From positions 1 through 10,005 of the forward strand of contig CANCCJ010000098.1 of the NCBI GenBank assembly GCA_947374535.1: 10,005 nt of DNA, in the 5' to 3' direction. The notes below the pieces were generated by a model. The model had not been told where the DNA came from. It searched no databases and saw nothing but the letters and a program-made list of their open reading frames with translations. Numbering within the stretch: the stretch's first letter is position 1; each line of letters opens with the position of its first letter. This document shows, in pieces, positions 1 through 6,882 of the stretch. The position numbers were made by a program, and so were the translations under genes. The stretch is from Comamonadaceae bacterium (GTDB taxonomy: Bacteria; Pseudomonadota; Gammaproteobacteria; Burkholderiales; Burkholderiaceae).

Positions 1-210
1 CTCATTCGCAAAATTCGCAAATCTGGCTTGCAGCCCGAGTTGGCACAACAGTTCATTCTGGACAACGCCCCTGTCGAACACCAAGGCGACTACGTGCGTG
101 TATGGCAAGCGTTCATGGAAGATGCCCATGCCACCCTCACGAGCGACCGTGATTACAAACTGCACGATGCGCTGTCGCTGTTGCGTCGCGAGTGCAACGT
201 GGCTAAGTGA
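1..210 (+). CDS. C-terminal fragment of an unrecognised protein (5' end outside window)
   Basis: An open frame enters from the left edge and ends at the TGA at 208-210, giving 69 residues. The piece is rich in charged and helix-forming residues (VRVWQAFMEDAH, then DALSLLRREC) and has no membrane segment or recognisable catalytic motif. The TTG at 28 is unlikely to be the true start, because the same frame is open from base 1 in similar composition. I do not recognise the family. Codon use and GC match the housekeeping genes further right and not the next gene, so it is probably ordinary chromosomal coding sequence that ends here. The gap to the next gene is AT-rich. Confidence 0.6.
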   Translation, partial: LIRKIRKSGLQPELAQQFILDNAPVEHQGDYVRVWQAFMEDAHATLTSDRDYKLHDALSLLRRECNVAK

Positions 211-270
211 CTTTCTTGCATTTTTTATACATCTGAAACGCGCTCAACAAAATTAATACTTAAGATTCAA

Positions 271-288
271 CCATTCAAAAATGAATGG
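271..288. repeat. Small perfect inverted repeat over the ribosome binding site of the next gene
   Basis: The arms CCATTCA (271-277) and TGAATGG (282-288) are exact reverse complements separated by AAAA. The right arm covers the first two bases of the GGAGG ribosome binding site (287-291) of the gene starting at 297. It could be a small operator or an mRNA hairpin that limits ribosome access. The stem is short and AT-rich, so chance is also possible. Confidence 0.4.
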
Positions 289-291
289 AGG
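287..291 (+). promoter_or_regulatory. Shine-Dalgarno sequence that decides a GTG start
   Basis: GGAGG lies five bases upstream of the GTG at 297. An in-frame ATG at 285 overlaps this element and has no ribosome binding site of its own, so the GTG is the better start. Confidence 0.6.
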
Positions 292-296
292 TCCTT

Positions 297-1202
297 GTGT
301 ATTTGGCTTATGTGTATGAATTGGTGGATTGGTCACCACCAAACAAAGAAGCAATGCAACCATTTGATGGCAAGTTTTTCATTGCGCCGTTGCGTGAATC
401 GACCCAGCAATGCAAGCTAGGCGAGTCAGCTCTTTACAAAGTTGACATTCTTCGTTTCTTCGCCAACACCCATTCAAATGCAAGAACAATGGCCATTGTT
501 TACCTGAAAACGACGGCGGTTAACAACGATCAAGAAATCGTGAGATACCTGCGCACGCTTGTCGGAGACATGCGTCTCGAACAGCGCTCCAAGGTGGCTT
601 GGGCAGTGGGTCGCTTAGAGGATCAGCTTCAACAAGCGTCTCAATTCCTACGCGGTACAAGCACACTGTCGGCAAAGGAGTTCTCGTGCATCTCCACCTT
701 GCAGGTGGTTGCTGATGCACATGGCTTGGCAATCGTCTGTGGCATGTATGCTGAGCTCCGGTTTCAAAGGGTATGCCAAAGCATTGCACTAAGCTGCGCC
801 TATAGGTCAGTGCTGCACAAATTGATCATCGCGCTCTCCAAAGTTGGTTTAGACAGCGGCAGTTCTGCCGAGAAAACTTTGAAGGAATGGGCGCATTTTT
901 TGTCTGCCTACTATTTCTCAGAACCAATTCGCCAAAACACCATCGAACTCAGTGAAATTTATGGTGCTGTGAACGCAAGACACAAATTAGCGACACTCGC
1001 AAAAGAAGCCACAGAACAACTTCAGCTGCTCGCCAAATTGGTACGACTCGATCGCACGGAAGAGCAAGGCCGCCAAGACAAACGGTTTCAACTTCGCCTG
1101 ACGATGATGGGATTGACTCTTGCAATGATTGGACTGCTTCAAGTGGTGCAAATCACGCCAAAAACCTTCAAAGACTTCTGGCAAAGCTGGACGCACTTAT
1201 AG
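297..1202 (+). CDS. Unrecognised 301-residue protein with one C-terminal membrane segment
   Basis: The start is set at GTG 297 because GGAGG sits five bases upstream; ATG 285 would add only four residues. The protein appears mostly helical. Charged, Gln/Leu-rich stretches at about residues 80-115 and 220-260 could form coiled coils. A single hydrophobic segment follows at about 268-286, flanked by basic residues (KRFQLR before it, TPKTFK after it). There is no signal peptide, so it is probably a cytoplasmic protein anchored by its tail. I see no nuclease, kinase, NTPase or protease motif. Its GC is visibly lower than that of the genes on both sides, and the upstream gap is AT-rich, which suggests horizontal acquisition. 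It stands alone: the next gene starts 11 bases later but belongs to a conserved tRNA-modification family. A membrane-linked defence or stress effector is conceivable, but nothing in the sequence proves it. Confidence 0.75.
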   Translation: MYLAYVYELVDWSPPNKEAMQPFDGKFFIAPLRESTQQCKLGESALYKVDILRFFANTHSNARTMAIVYLKTTAVNNDQEIVRYLRTLVGDMRLEQRSKVAWAVGRLEDQLQQASQFLRGTSTLSAKEFSCISTLQVVADAHGLAIVCGMYAELRFQRVCQSIALSCAYRSVLHKLIIALSKVGLDSGSSAEKTLKEWAHFLSAYYFSEPIRQNTIELSEIYGAVNARHKLATLAKEATEQLQLLAKLVRLDRTEEQGRQDKRFQLRLTMMGLTLAMIGLLQVVQITPKTFKDFWQSWTHL

Positions 1203-1213
1203 TCTGCGCCACC

Positions 1214-1936
1214 ATGCCCCACGCCATCGCCCGCCTCCGCGCTGCCCGCCTCGCCCGCAGCGTCAAACCCTTTCTCGCCCGGGGCGGCCCCAAAGGCGCG
1301 CGTTGCGCGGGCTGCCGCTTGGTTCCCTCGCATTGCCTTTGCGCACTGCGTCCCAACGTGCCCACACGCTCGGCCATGTGCTTGTTGATGGCCGACATCG
1401 AGCCGCTCAAACCCAGCAACACCGGTTGGCTGATCGCCGATGTGGTGGCCGACACGTTTGCCTTTGGCTGGGCGCGCACCGAAGTCGACCCAGCCCTGTT
1501 AGCGCTGCTGAGTGACTCGCAGTGGCAGCCCTATGTGGTGTTCCCTGCTGAGTTTGCCGACGCCGAACGTGTGGTGCATGAAGTGCAGCGCGATGCAACG
1601 AAGCGCCCTTTGTTCATCTTGCTCGACGGCACATGGGACGAAGCGCGCAAGATGTTTCGCAAAAGCCCTTACCTGCAAAGCTTTCCCGTACTCAGCCTGC
1701 ACCCAGACCAACTCTCTCGGTACACCCTGCGCCGCGCCCAAAGCGAAGCGCACTTTTGCACCGCCGAAGTTGGGGCCATGTGCTTAGATTTGGCCGGCGA
1801 CACGCGGGCTGCGCAAGCCCTCAACGCTTACTTTGATGTGTTCACCGAGCACTACCTCAAAGCCAAACAGCAACGCCCTGTTGATTTGACAAATGAGGTG
1901 CATGCGCGGTTGCAAGAAGTGGCAAAGCGTTCGTGA
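1214..1936 (+). CDS. tapT: tRNA-uridine aminocarboxypropyltransferase, DTW-domain (TapT/YfiP-like)
   Basis: This is a DTW-domain protein of 240 residues; E. coli TapT (YfiP) is about the same size. TapT transfers the aminocarboxypropyl group of S-adenosylmethionine to a uridine in the tRNA variable loop, making acp3U. Visible evidence: the Cys cluster C31-x2-C34 and C41-x-C43 near the N-terminus, typical of the family and probably zinc-binding; the signature D138-G-T-W141 followed by DEARKM; and a later conserved stretch, RRAQSEAHFCTAEVGA. The ATG start has no obvious Shine-Dalgarno sequence, but the N-terminal length fits and the gene begins 11 bases after the preceding stop. It reads in the same direction as rbgA, 45 bases downstream, so the two may share a transcript of RNA-related functions. 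The family is secure. The exact tRNA position modified in this organism is inferred. Confidence 0.88.
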   Translation: MPHAIARLRAARLARSVKPFLARGGPKGARCAGCRLVPSHCLCALRPNVPTRSAMCLLMADIEPLKPSNTGWLIADVVADTFAFGWARTEVDPALLALLSDSQWQPYVVFPAEFADAERVVHEVQRDATKRPLFILLDGTWDEARKMFRKSPYLQSFPVLSLHPDQLSRYTLRRAQSEAHFCTAEVGAMCLDLAGDTRAAQALNAYFDVFTEHYLKAKQQRPVDLTNEVHARLQEVAKRS

Positions 1937-1981
1937 CCGACAATCACCCCCTTTCATACCTCGGTCAGCAAGCAACTCTTT

Positions 1982-2914
1982 ATGGCGATTCAATGGTTCC
2001 CCGGACACATGCACCTCACGCGCAAGGCGATTGGGGAGCGCATCAAAGAGATTGACGTCGTCATCGAAATGCTCGACGCCCGCCTGCCAGGCTCTAGCGC
2101 CAACCCCATGTTGGCCGAGCTCATTCAAGGCAAGCCCGCACTCAAAGTGCTGAGCAAACAAGATTTGGCCGACCCCGCACGCACCGCCATTTGGCTGGCC
2201 CACTACAACGCCATGCCCGGCGTGCGCGCCATTGGTCTAGACACCAGCATGACGTCCCCCGCCAAAGCGCTGATTGACGCGTGCCAACAACTCGCCCCCA
2301 ACCGTGGTGGCATGGTCAAGCCCATGCGCGTGCTGATTTGTGGCATTCCCAACGTGGGCAAGTCCACCCTCATCAACACCCTCAAAGGCAAGCGCGCCAC
2401 CAAGACCGGCGACGAAGCGGGTGTGACCAAGATAGAACAGCGCATCGCACTGGCAGACGACTTTTATTTGTACGACACCCCGGGCGTGTTGTGGCCGCGC
2501 ATCATCGTCGAGCAAAGCGGCTTCAACTTGGCTGCCAGCGGTGCCATTGGCGTGAACGCGTTTGACGAAGAAACCGTGGCGCTAGAGCTGCTCAATTACC
2601 TCATTCCTCATTACCCAGAAGTGCTGCACCAGCGCTACAACATCGACGACGTGCCCAGCCACACCGACGAAGAAATGCTAGAAGCGATTGGCCGAAAACG
2701 CGGTGCGGTGCAAAGCGGTGGGCGTATCAACACCACCAAAGCGGCGCACCTTGTGATTCACGATTTCCGCACGGCAGCTTTGGGCCGCGTCACACTTGAA
2801 ACGCCTGAGCAATTCGCCATTTGGTTGGCCGAAGGCAAAAAAGCCGACGCCGAACGCGCCGTTCGCAAAGAGGCGATAGAGAAAAACAAGCCAAAGAAAA
2901 AGCCACGCAAGTGA
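1982..2914 (+). CDS. rbgA: Ribosome biogenesis GTPase RbgA/YlqF
   Basis: This is a circularly permuted GTPase of the YlqF/RbgA (YawG) family, which binds the immature large ribosomal subunit and drives late 50S assembly. The permuted motif order is visible. The N-terminal IQWFPGHM is the family hallmark. The G4 element is S58-K-Q-D61, where NKxD is usual. It comes before the P-loop G121-IPNVGKS128, the G2 Thr near 149, and the G3 D165-T-P-G168. A C-terminal helical domain ends in a Lys-rich tail (KKKPRK) suited to rRNA contact. The 310 residues are slightly longer than B. subtilis RbgA. The ATG start places the hallmark at residues 3-10 and no upstream start is better; the ribosome binding site is weak. 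The stop codon overlaps a possible GTG start of the exonuclease gene, suggesting coupled translation. Confidence in the family is high. Its role in a Gram-negative bacterium is extrapolated from Bacillus. Confidence 0.93.
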   Translation: MAIQWFPGHMHLTRKAIGERIKEIDVVIEMLDARLPGSSANPMLAELIQGKPALKVLSKQDLADPARTAIWLAHYNAMPGVRAIGLDTSMTSPAKALIDACQQLAPNRGGMVKPMRVLICGIPNVGKSTLINTLKGKRATKTGDEAGVTKIEQRIALADDFYLYDTPGVLWPRIIVEQSGFNLAASGAIGVNAFDEETVALELLNYLIPHYPEVLHQRYNIDDVPSHTDEEMLEAIGRKRGAVQSGGRINTTKAAHLVIHDFRTAALGRVTLETPEQFAIWLAEGKKADAERAVRKEAIEKNKPKKKPRK

Positions 2915-2922
2915 ACCGGCCC

Positions 2923-3522
2923 ATGCCCCCCCACAAAGCCACCCCAGACAAAGACGCCATCGCCCTGCTCCCCGCTTTTGAACGGTTGGGACTGGACCGC
3001 ATCACATTGGTAAACACCGCCGCGCAAGCGCACCACGCCTATGGCCAGCTGACGCAAGCCCGCGCTTGGGGGTTTGACACCGAATCCAAACCCACCTTCA
3101 GGGTCGGCGAACCGTCTGATGGGCCGCACATCCTGCAGCTGTCCACCCCTGAGCGGGCCTGGGTGTTCCAGTTGCACGATGTTGAATGCCGCGCCGTAGC
3201 CGCCGATTTGTTGGCACTCGGTGGCATCGCCAAAGCAGGCTTTGGCTTGGGCGATGACCGCAAACGCATCATCCAAAAGCTGGGTATCGAACCGCAAGGT
3301 ATTCTGGAACTCAACGCGGTCTTCCGTGAACGCGGTTATCGCAAAGACATGGGTGTCAAAGGCGCCGTGGCCGTGCTGTTCAACCAACGCTTCATGAAAT
3401 CCAAAAAAGCTGCCACCAGCAACTGGGCCAACGCCCACTTGAGCGAATCACAACTGGTGTATGCGGCCAACGATGCCTACGCAGCGATCAAGGTCTGGGA
3501 AGCGCTGGGCTTGCAGCACTGA
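2923..3522 (+). CDS. DEDDy-type 3'-5' exonuclease domain protein (RNase D-like)
   Basis: This 199-residue protein consists almost entirely of one DnaQ-like 3'-5' exonuclease fold of the RNase D/WRN type. Exo I is F51-D52-T-E54, Exo II is in GFGLGDD (D111 or D112), and Exo III is Y180-AANDAY with D184. These supply the two-metal Asp/Glu set plus the Tyr of the DEDDy class. It lacks the C-terminal HRDC domains of full RNase D, so it is a stand-alone domain that could trim RNA or DNA 3' ends. The frame is open upstream into rbgA. Two starts are plausible: ATG 2923 (used here) and GTG 2911, which overlaps the rbgA TGA as GTGA and adds four residues. Neither has a strong Shine-Dalgarno sequence, which fits translation coupled to rbgA. 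It converges with the minus-strand run 13 bases past its stop. The substrate is unknown. Confidence 0.87.
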   Translation: MPPHKATPDKDAIALLPAFERLGLDRITLVNTAAQAHHAYGQLTQARAWGFDTESKPTFRVGEPSDGPHILQLSTPERAWVFQLHDVECRAVAADLLALGGIAKAGFGLGDDRKRIIQKLGIEPQGILELNAVFRERGYRKDMGVKGAVAVLFNQRFMKSKKAATSNWANAHLSESQLVYAANDAYAAIKVWEALGLQH

Positions 3523-3544
3523 TCGCACACGTTCATCAGATCAG
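3519..3544. other. Convergent junction with a weak inverted repeat
   Basis: The exonuclease gene stops at 3522 and the minus-strand gene stops at 3536. CTGATC (3519-3524) and GATCAG (3539-3544) are reverse complements across 14 bases. There is no U-tract on either strand and the stem is only six pairs, so this is at best a poor bidirectional terminator. Transcription from the two sides may run into each other. Confidence 0.25.
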
Positions 3545-4036
3545 GTCCGCTTTTTCTGGCGCATCCAATAGCTGAATTTGAGGGAAGTGCAAGTGGTGCA
3601 TCAGCTCGCGGATCAGCACCACGGTGGCATACAACCGCGCAGTTGTCGGCAGCGCATCTTGGGGAGCGGCCTGTCCCATGGACTGCATCACCAAACGGCT
3701 GAAGGTTTGCTCCACCGCGTCGACATGCAACAACGGGTGGGCGGCAACATCAAGCCCACTGACCCGGGCCAGCTCGCGCACATCCGCATCACGGGTGTGC
3801 AACTGCGCGCCAGTAGGCACCTGAATGTGTGCCGATTGAATGCGGTCTTCGGTCCATTCGATGGCACGCTCCAAAGAACCGGCATCCAAACGCCCATTCT
3901 TAAAAAACAAAGCCTCCATAGCCGCATACCCCATCTCCATGCGGCCCAGCACCGTGCCATTTGCCACACCTTCGGCGGTGCAACCTTGTAATTCAGCCAC
4001 ATAGGGGCTGAGCACCAAACACAACGACGGTCCCAT
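3536..4036 (-). CDS. Unrecognised 166-residue cytoplasmic protein, last gene of the minus-strand run
   Basis: The start is well supported: AAGGAG (4044-4049 on the complement) lies seven bases before the ATG. The protein is soluble, with no signal peptide or membrane segment, and looks largely helical. Features are an MEMGYAAMEALFFKNGRLD stretch near the N-terminus, an acidic middle (DADVREL), and a His-rich IRELMHHLHF stretch near the C-terminus. I do not recognise the family and see no catalytic motif. It starts 34 bases after the tehA stop on the same strand, so it is probably co-transcribed with the oxidoreductase/tehA genes and may be an accessory protein of that module. It could equally be an unrelated lineage-specific gene. 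Its stop lies 13 bases from that of the convergent exonuclease gene. Confidence 0.75.
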   Translation of the reverse strand: MGPSLCLVLSPYVAELQGCTAEGVANGTVLGRMEMGYAAMEALFFKNGRLDAGSLERAIEWTEDRIQSAHIQVPTGAQLHTRDADVRELARVSGLDVAAHPLLHVDAVEQTFSRLVMQSMGQAAPQDALPTTARLYATVVLIRELMHHLHFPQIQLLDAPEKADLI

Positions 4037-4070
4037 GAGGCGACTCCTTGTTCAAATAAAACGGTTCAAC

Positions 4071-5045
4071 TCAACGTGACTCAGATGGGGGTTTTTGTCC
4101 CCCAAGCGGCAACAACTGCCCCTGACGAACCAGCCTCAGCGTACGCCACAGCAGCGTGACCATGACCACATTGGCCACGCCAAACAGCACAGGCGCCAAC
4201 CACTGCCACAGCACCACCTCTGGCGCACGGGCCAGCATTCGCAAAGCCATGGTGGCCAGCGCCATCACGCCGAAACTGAAGGCCCAATAGGTGGGTGCAA
4301 AGCCCGCCAAAAGAGTCCAAGGCAACAAACGCGCAGCCAGCAAAGCTTGGTACAGGCCATACCCCAACAACATGTGAGCCACGAGGTCGGGTGTCCCTGA
4401 AGTCAGCGCCAAGTAGCTCAAACCGCCCACCACAGCCGGTGCCAACTGAATGCCTTGCAAGGGGCGGTGTGCGATCTCTAGCGAGGCTTGCGTCGCCGCA
4501 CGGCTGAGCACCAAAGACTCCAGCGCCAACCAAGAAAAAAGACCCGCGCCAAAGAACAAGCCCCCCAGCGATGTCCAGCCAAAACTGGCCGATGCTGTGG
4601 CAGCCACAAAGTTTTGGGCCACGGCCAGCAGGTAGACCGAAGCGTTCACCGACTCGGGTGAGCGCCCCCCTTGCCAAAAGCGCCCCACGCCCAATGCGAG
4701 TTGCGCCAACAGGCCGATGCCCAGCAGCGCCCAAGCCACCTCAGGCCACAGCGGTTTCAGGGTGATGGCGGCCAGCAAGGTGGAGACCGGCAACAAAGCA
4801 GCCATGGCCGACTGCACCGGATGGTCCAGCTCTGCGCGCGCCGCCTGGGGCTGGTGCCACCACTTGTGGGCGTAAGCCCACAACACCAGCAGCCAAAGCA
4901 GCAGGCCAAGCCCGCTGGCCAGTTGGACCAGCACAGCCGGCACAGACCAGACCTGGGCCGCAGCCTGCCAGCTGTGCCCCCATGCCAAAGTGCCCACAGC
5001 CATGCCGAAGAAAGAGACCGGAATGTGTGCGCGTTCACGGGTCAT
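4071..5045 (-). CDS. tehA: TehA: tellurite-resistance/dicarboxylate transporter (TDT, SLAC1-like channel family)
   Basis: This is an inner-membrane protein of 324 residues; E. coli TehA has 330. It is hydrophobic throughout, with about ten membrane segments. Family-specific stretches include IPVSFFGMAVG in helix 1, the VAQNFVAA region, GAGLFSWLALE, GIQLAPAVVGG, MLLGYGLYQALL and YWAFSFGVMALAT. The WAFSFG segment should carry the Phe that gates the pore in H. influenzae TehA and plant SLAC1. Overexpressed E. coli TehA confers tellurite resistance, and homologues conduct anions. The frame is open for 44 more codons upstream, but that part is an out-of-frame shadow of the cupin gene. The true start is ATG 5043-5045, with GGGAG seven bases upstream. 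That ATG overlaps the cupin stop as ATGA. The C-terminal tail is polar (GGQKPPSESR). No TehB methyltransferase is in the window, so the natural substrate is open. Confidence 0.9.
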   Translation of the reverse strand: MTRERAHIPVSFFGMAVGTLAWGHSWQAAAQVWSVPAVLVQLASGLGLLLWLLVLWAYAHKWWHQPQAARAELDHPVQSAMAALLPVSTLLAAITLKPLWPEVAWALLGIGLLAQLALGVGRFWQGGRSPESVNASVYLLAVAQNFVAATASASFGWTSLGGLFFGAGLFSWLALESLVLSRAATQASLEIAHRPLQGIQLAPAVVGGLSYLALTSGTPDLVAHMLLGYGLYQALLAARLLPWTLLAGFAPTYWAFSFGVMALATMALRMLARAPEVVLWQWLAPVLFGVANVVMVTLLWRTLRLVRQGQLLPLGGQKPPSESR

Positions 5046-5728
5046 TGCGGCGCTCCCGGCGGGGCCTGCATGCTGTTCAGATGGTGCAACTTGACCCACA
5101 CCTTGGCACCATGCTCGCCTGTGCGGGCACGCAAGCGAGTGCCGGGTGGCAGGCGCAGCCACGTTTGCGCTGCACAAACTTCAACCCCTTCGCTGAAGCC
5201 TCCTTGCAACACCAAAAATTCGCCCCCCTGCGGCAAATTCAATTCAATCAGGCTGTTCGCAGCCCACACCTCTAGGCGCACGTCTTCGCGCGCATCTTGG
5301 TACAAAGGCGACACCTGCACACCGGGGCGCAGGGCATCTGAGACGCGGGCCAGCTTGTCGGTTTGAACCACCACATGGGTGCGGTCTGCCGGGTCAAACT
5401 GCCAGAGTTTGACGAAGATGGTGCAACCCAGCTCAGAGCCAGGCGTGTGCCGACTCTGTGGCGGATTACGAATGTAGGTGCCCGCCGGATAGTCCCCGTG
5501 TTCGTCCTGAAACGTGCCCTCCAACACCAAAAACTCTTCACCTCCGGTGTGGGTGTGGGCGCTGAAGTGGCTGCCCGGCGCGTAGCGCACGAGGCTGGTG
5601 GCCTGCGCCACTTCGGCCCCAACACGGTGCAGCATGCGCCGTTCCACGCCGGGGATGGGGGAAGCCACCCAAGGCAATTGCGCGGCGTGAACCACCGCCT
5701 TGCGGGTCATATCGGCGTGCAATTTCAT
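5042..5728 (-). CDS. ChrR-type cupin protein (two cupin halves, one with metal ligands)
   Basis: This 228-residue protein resembles the C-terminal cupin domain of ChrR, the anti-sigma factor that senses singlet oxygen. The first cupin is canonical: G52-S-H-F-S-A-H58-T-H60 followed by E64/E65, a Gly-rich turn, and H94 in the second motif (PPQSRHTP). These could bind Zn, Fe, Mn or Ni. The second half (GGEFLVLQGGFSEG and LPPGTRLRA) keeps the fold but has lost the HxH ligands. The protein lacks the N-terminal zinc-binding anti-sigma domain of true ChrR, and no sigma-factor gene is visible, so regulation by sigma binding is not supported. The start is ATG 5726-5728, with GAGG four bases upstream; the longer open frame to 5899 is a shadow of the amine oxidase. 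Both ends overlap neighbouring genes by ATGA, so it is translated together with the amine oxidase and tehA. It may be an oxidant sensor, metal-dependent oxygenase or isomerase. Confidence 0.85.
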   Translation of the reverse strand: MKLHADMTRKAVVHAAQLPWVASPIPGVERRMLHRVGAEVAQATSLVRYAPGSHFSAHTHTGGEEFLVLEGTFQDEHGDYPAGTYIRNPPQSRHTPGSELGCTIFVKLWQFDPADRTHVVVQTDKLARVSDALRPGVQVSPLYQDAREDVRLEVWAANSLIELNLPQGGEFLVLQGGFSEGVEVCAAQTWLRLPPGTRLRARTGEHGAKVWVKLHHLNSMQAPPGAPQ

Positions 5729-6870
5729 ACGGCCTCGCTGGCTGGTGTGGTCAAGACGTTGTGGGACGAAAACACGGGTGCAGGCAAACTCGCCAGCAGG
5801 TCTTTCACGGCCAATTCGGCGGCTTCCAATGCGCCTTCGAGATAGCCACCGAAGTTCGGGGAACGTTCGGTGCCAGCCAACCAGACACGCTGTGCCCATG
5901 GCGCTGGCACATGGGCGGCTTCATACATCGGGTGATGGGCCAGAGGGCGTTGATCGTTCTTGGCCGCCGTCAGCGGCTCTTGCGCCCAGTCCTGCACCGA
6001 GCTCCACAAAGGCGTGGCGGCTTGCGGGCCGAACATGCGCACCAGTTGCGCCAGCGATTGCTGCTGCAAGGCCTCAGCCCCAATGCCCGCCCGGTAACTG
6101 GGCGAGGCCCCGACAAAGCCAAACAAGGCCGCCGCTTGGCCCGACGCATCTGAGGCGTCATGGATTTCTGACATCGGGCCGCGGTGGCTCATGCCGTCCC
6201 CAGACAAACCGTCATCGCGCCAAAAAGCGCTGGGGTAAACCGCCACGAATTTGGCCTGTCCGGCCATCCACGTTGGCGTGCCCCGCATGTCTTTCATCAT
6301 GGCATCTGGCCACGCAGGCTCTAGGGCCAGATCTTGCGCCATCAAACGCGGCGGAATGGTCACAACCACCTGCGTCGCCAGCTGGCTCCAGCGGCCACTG
6401 GCGTCTTCCAGCTCCAGCTCTACTGCGTGTGGGCGCAGCTTCATGGACAGCACCCGTGTGCTGGGCTTGTAGTGCACCCGCTCATCCAACTGGGCTTGGA
6501 TGGCTTGGACCAGAGACTGCGTGCCACCCGCAATGCGGTAGGACGATGGCACCTGCTCCCAGCTGCTTTGGTGTTTGTAGAGCTTGCCGTCTTGTCCTTC
6601 TACGACGGCAGCCCCTTGGGCATGCTGCGGGAAAGAAGTCAAACCCAATTGCGTCACCAACTGCTGCATGCGCGGGTTCATGTCTGGCCAAAACCAGGAA
6701 GGGCCGAGGTCCACACGGTGAGCCGACGCGGTGGGGCCGTCGCTCAAGACCCGGCCGCCCACGCGCTCACGCGCCTCGATCAGCAACACACGCTGACCCG
6801 CTTGTGCCAGCAAATGACTGGCATACAGACCGCTGAGACCCGCACCAATGACAACGACAGGATGAGACAT
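5725..6870 (-). CDS. FAD-dependent amine oxidase family protein (flavin-containing oxidoreductase)
   Basis: The protein has 381 residues. The N-terminal Rossmann motif VVIGAGLSGLYAS (G9, G11, G14) is followed by the ribose-binding E32 and the ERVGGR loop, the standard FAD signature of the monoamine oxidase/phytoene desaturase group. LGPSWFWP (55-62) is the substrate-side loop of a bacterial subgroup. K207 in GQAKF aligns with the Lys that contacts flavin N5 through water in amine oxidases. The C-terminal GTERSPNFGGYLEGALEAAE is the second FAD-binding signature. There is no signal peptide, so it should be cytoplasmic. The substrate cannot be read from sequence and might be an amine, a carotenoid-like compound or another alkyl group; oxidation would release hydrogen peroxide. 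The ATG start has AAAGG eight bases upstream, partly overlapping the end of the SDR gene 12 bases before. The gene ends in an ATGA overlap with the cupin gene. Confidence 0.9.
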   Translation of the reverse strand: MSHPVVVIGAGLSGLYASHLLAQAGQRVLLIEARERVGGRVLSDGPTASAHRVDLGPSWFWPDMNPRMQQLVTQLGLTSFPQHAQGAAVVEGQDGKLYKHQSSWEQVPSSYRIAGGTQSLVQAIQAQLDERVHYKPSTRVLSMKLRPHAVELELEDASGRWSQLATQVVVTIPPRLMAQDLALEPAWPDAMMKDMRGTPTWMAGQAKFVAVYPSAFWRDDGLSGDGMSHRGPMSEIHDASDASGQAAALFGFVGASPSYRAGIGAEALQQQSLAQLVRMFGPQAATPLWSSVQDWAQEPLTAAKNDQRPLAHHPMYEAAHVPAPWAQRVWLAGTERSPNFGGYLEGALEAAELAVKDLLASLPAPVFSSHNVLTTPASEAV

Positions 6871-6882
6871 GAGATGCGCCTT

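Noticed and set aside
211..284. Sigma-70 promoter or terminator in the AT-rich gap before the orphan gene
   Set aside because: TTGCAT (216-221) and TAATAC-like hexamers occur but not at proper spacing, and the T-tract at 221-226 is not preceded by a convincing stem.
2758..3438. Minus-strand open frame (226 codons)
   Set aside because: It lies antisense to the exonuclease gene and the rbgA end, has Gly/Phe-rich shadow composition, and shows no family motif.
5046..5177. Longer start for TehA
   Set aside because: The extra 44 residues are an out-of-frame shadow of the cupin gene; ATG 5045 has a ribosome binding site and places the family's first helix at the N-terminus.
4671..5366. Plus-strand open frame (231 codons)
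   Set aside because: It lies antisense to tehA and the cupin gene, is rich in Gln/Pro/Arg/His, and has no motif.
5042..5728. Calling the cupin a ChrR anti-sigma factor
   Set aside because: The N-terminal zinc-binding anti-sigma domain is absent and no ECF sigma gene is visible.
5700..6836. Long plus-strand open frame (378 codons)
   Set aside because: It lies opposite the FAD amine oxidase, whose motifs are unmistakable. The translation is Pro/Arg/Ala/Ser-rich low-complexity sequence typical of an antisense frame in GC-rich DNA.
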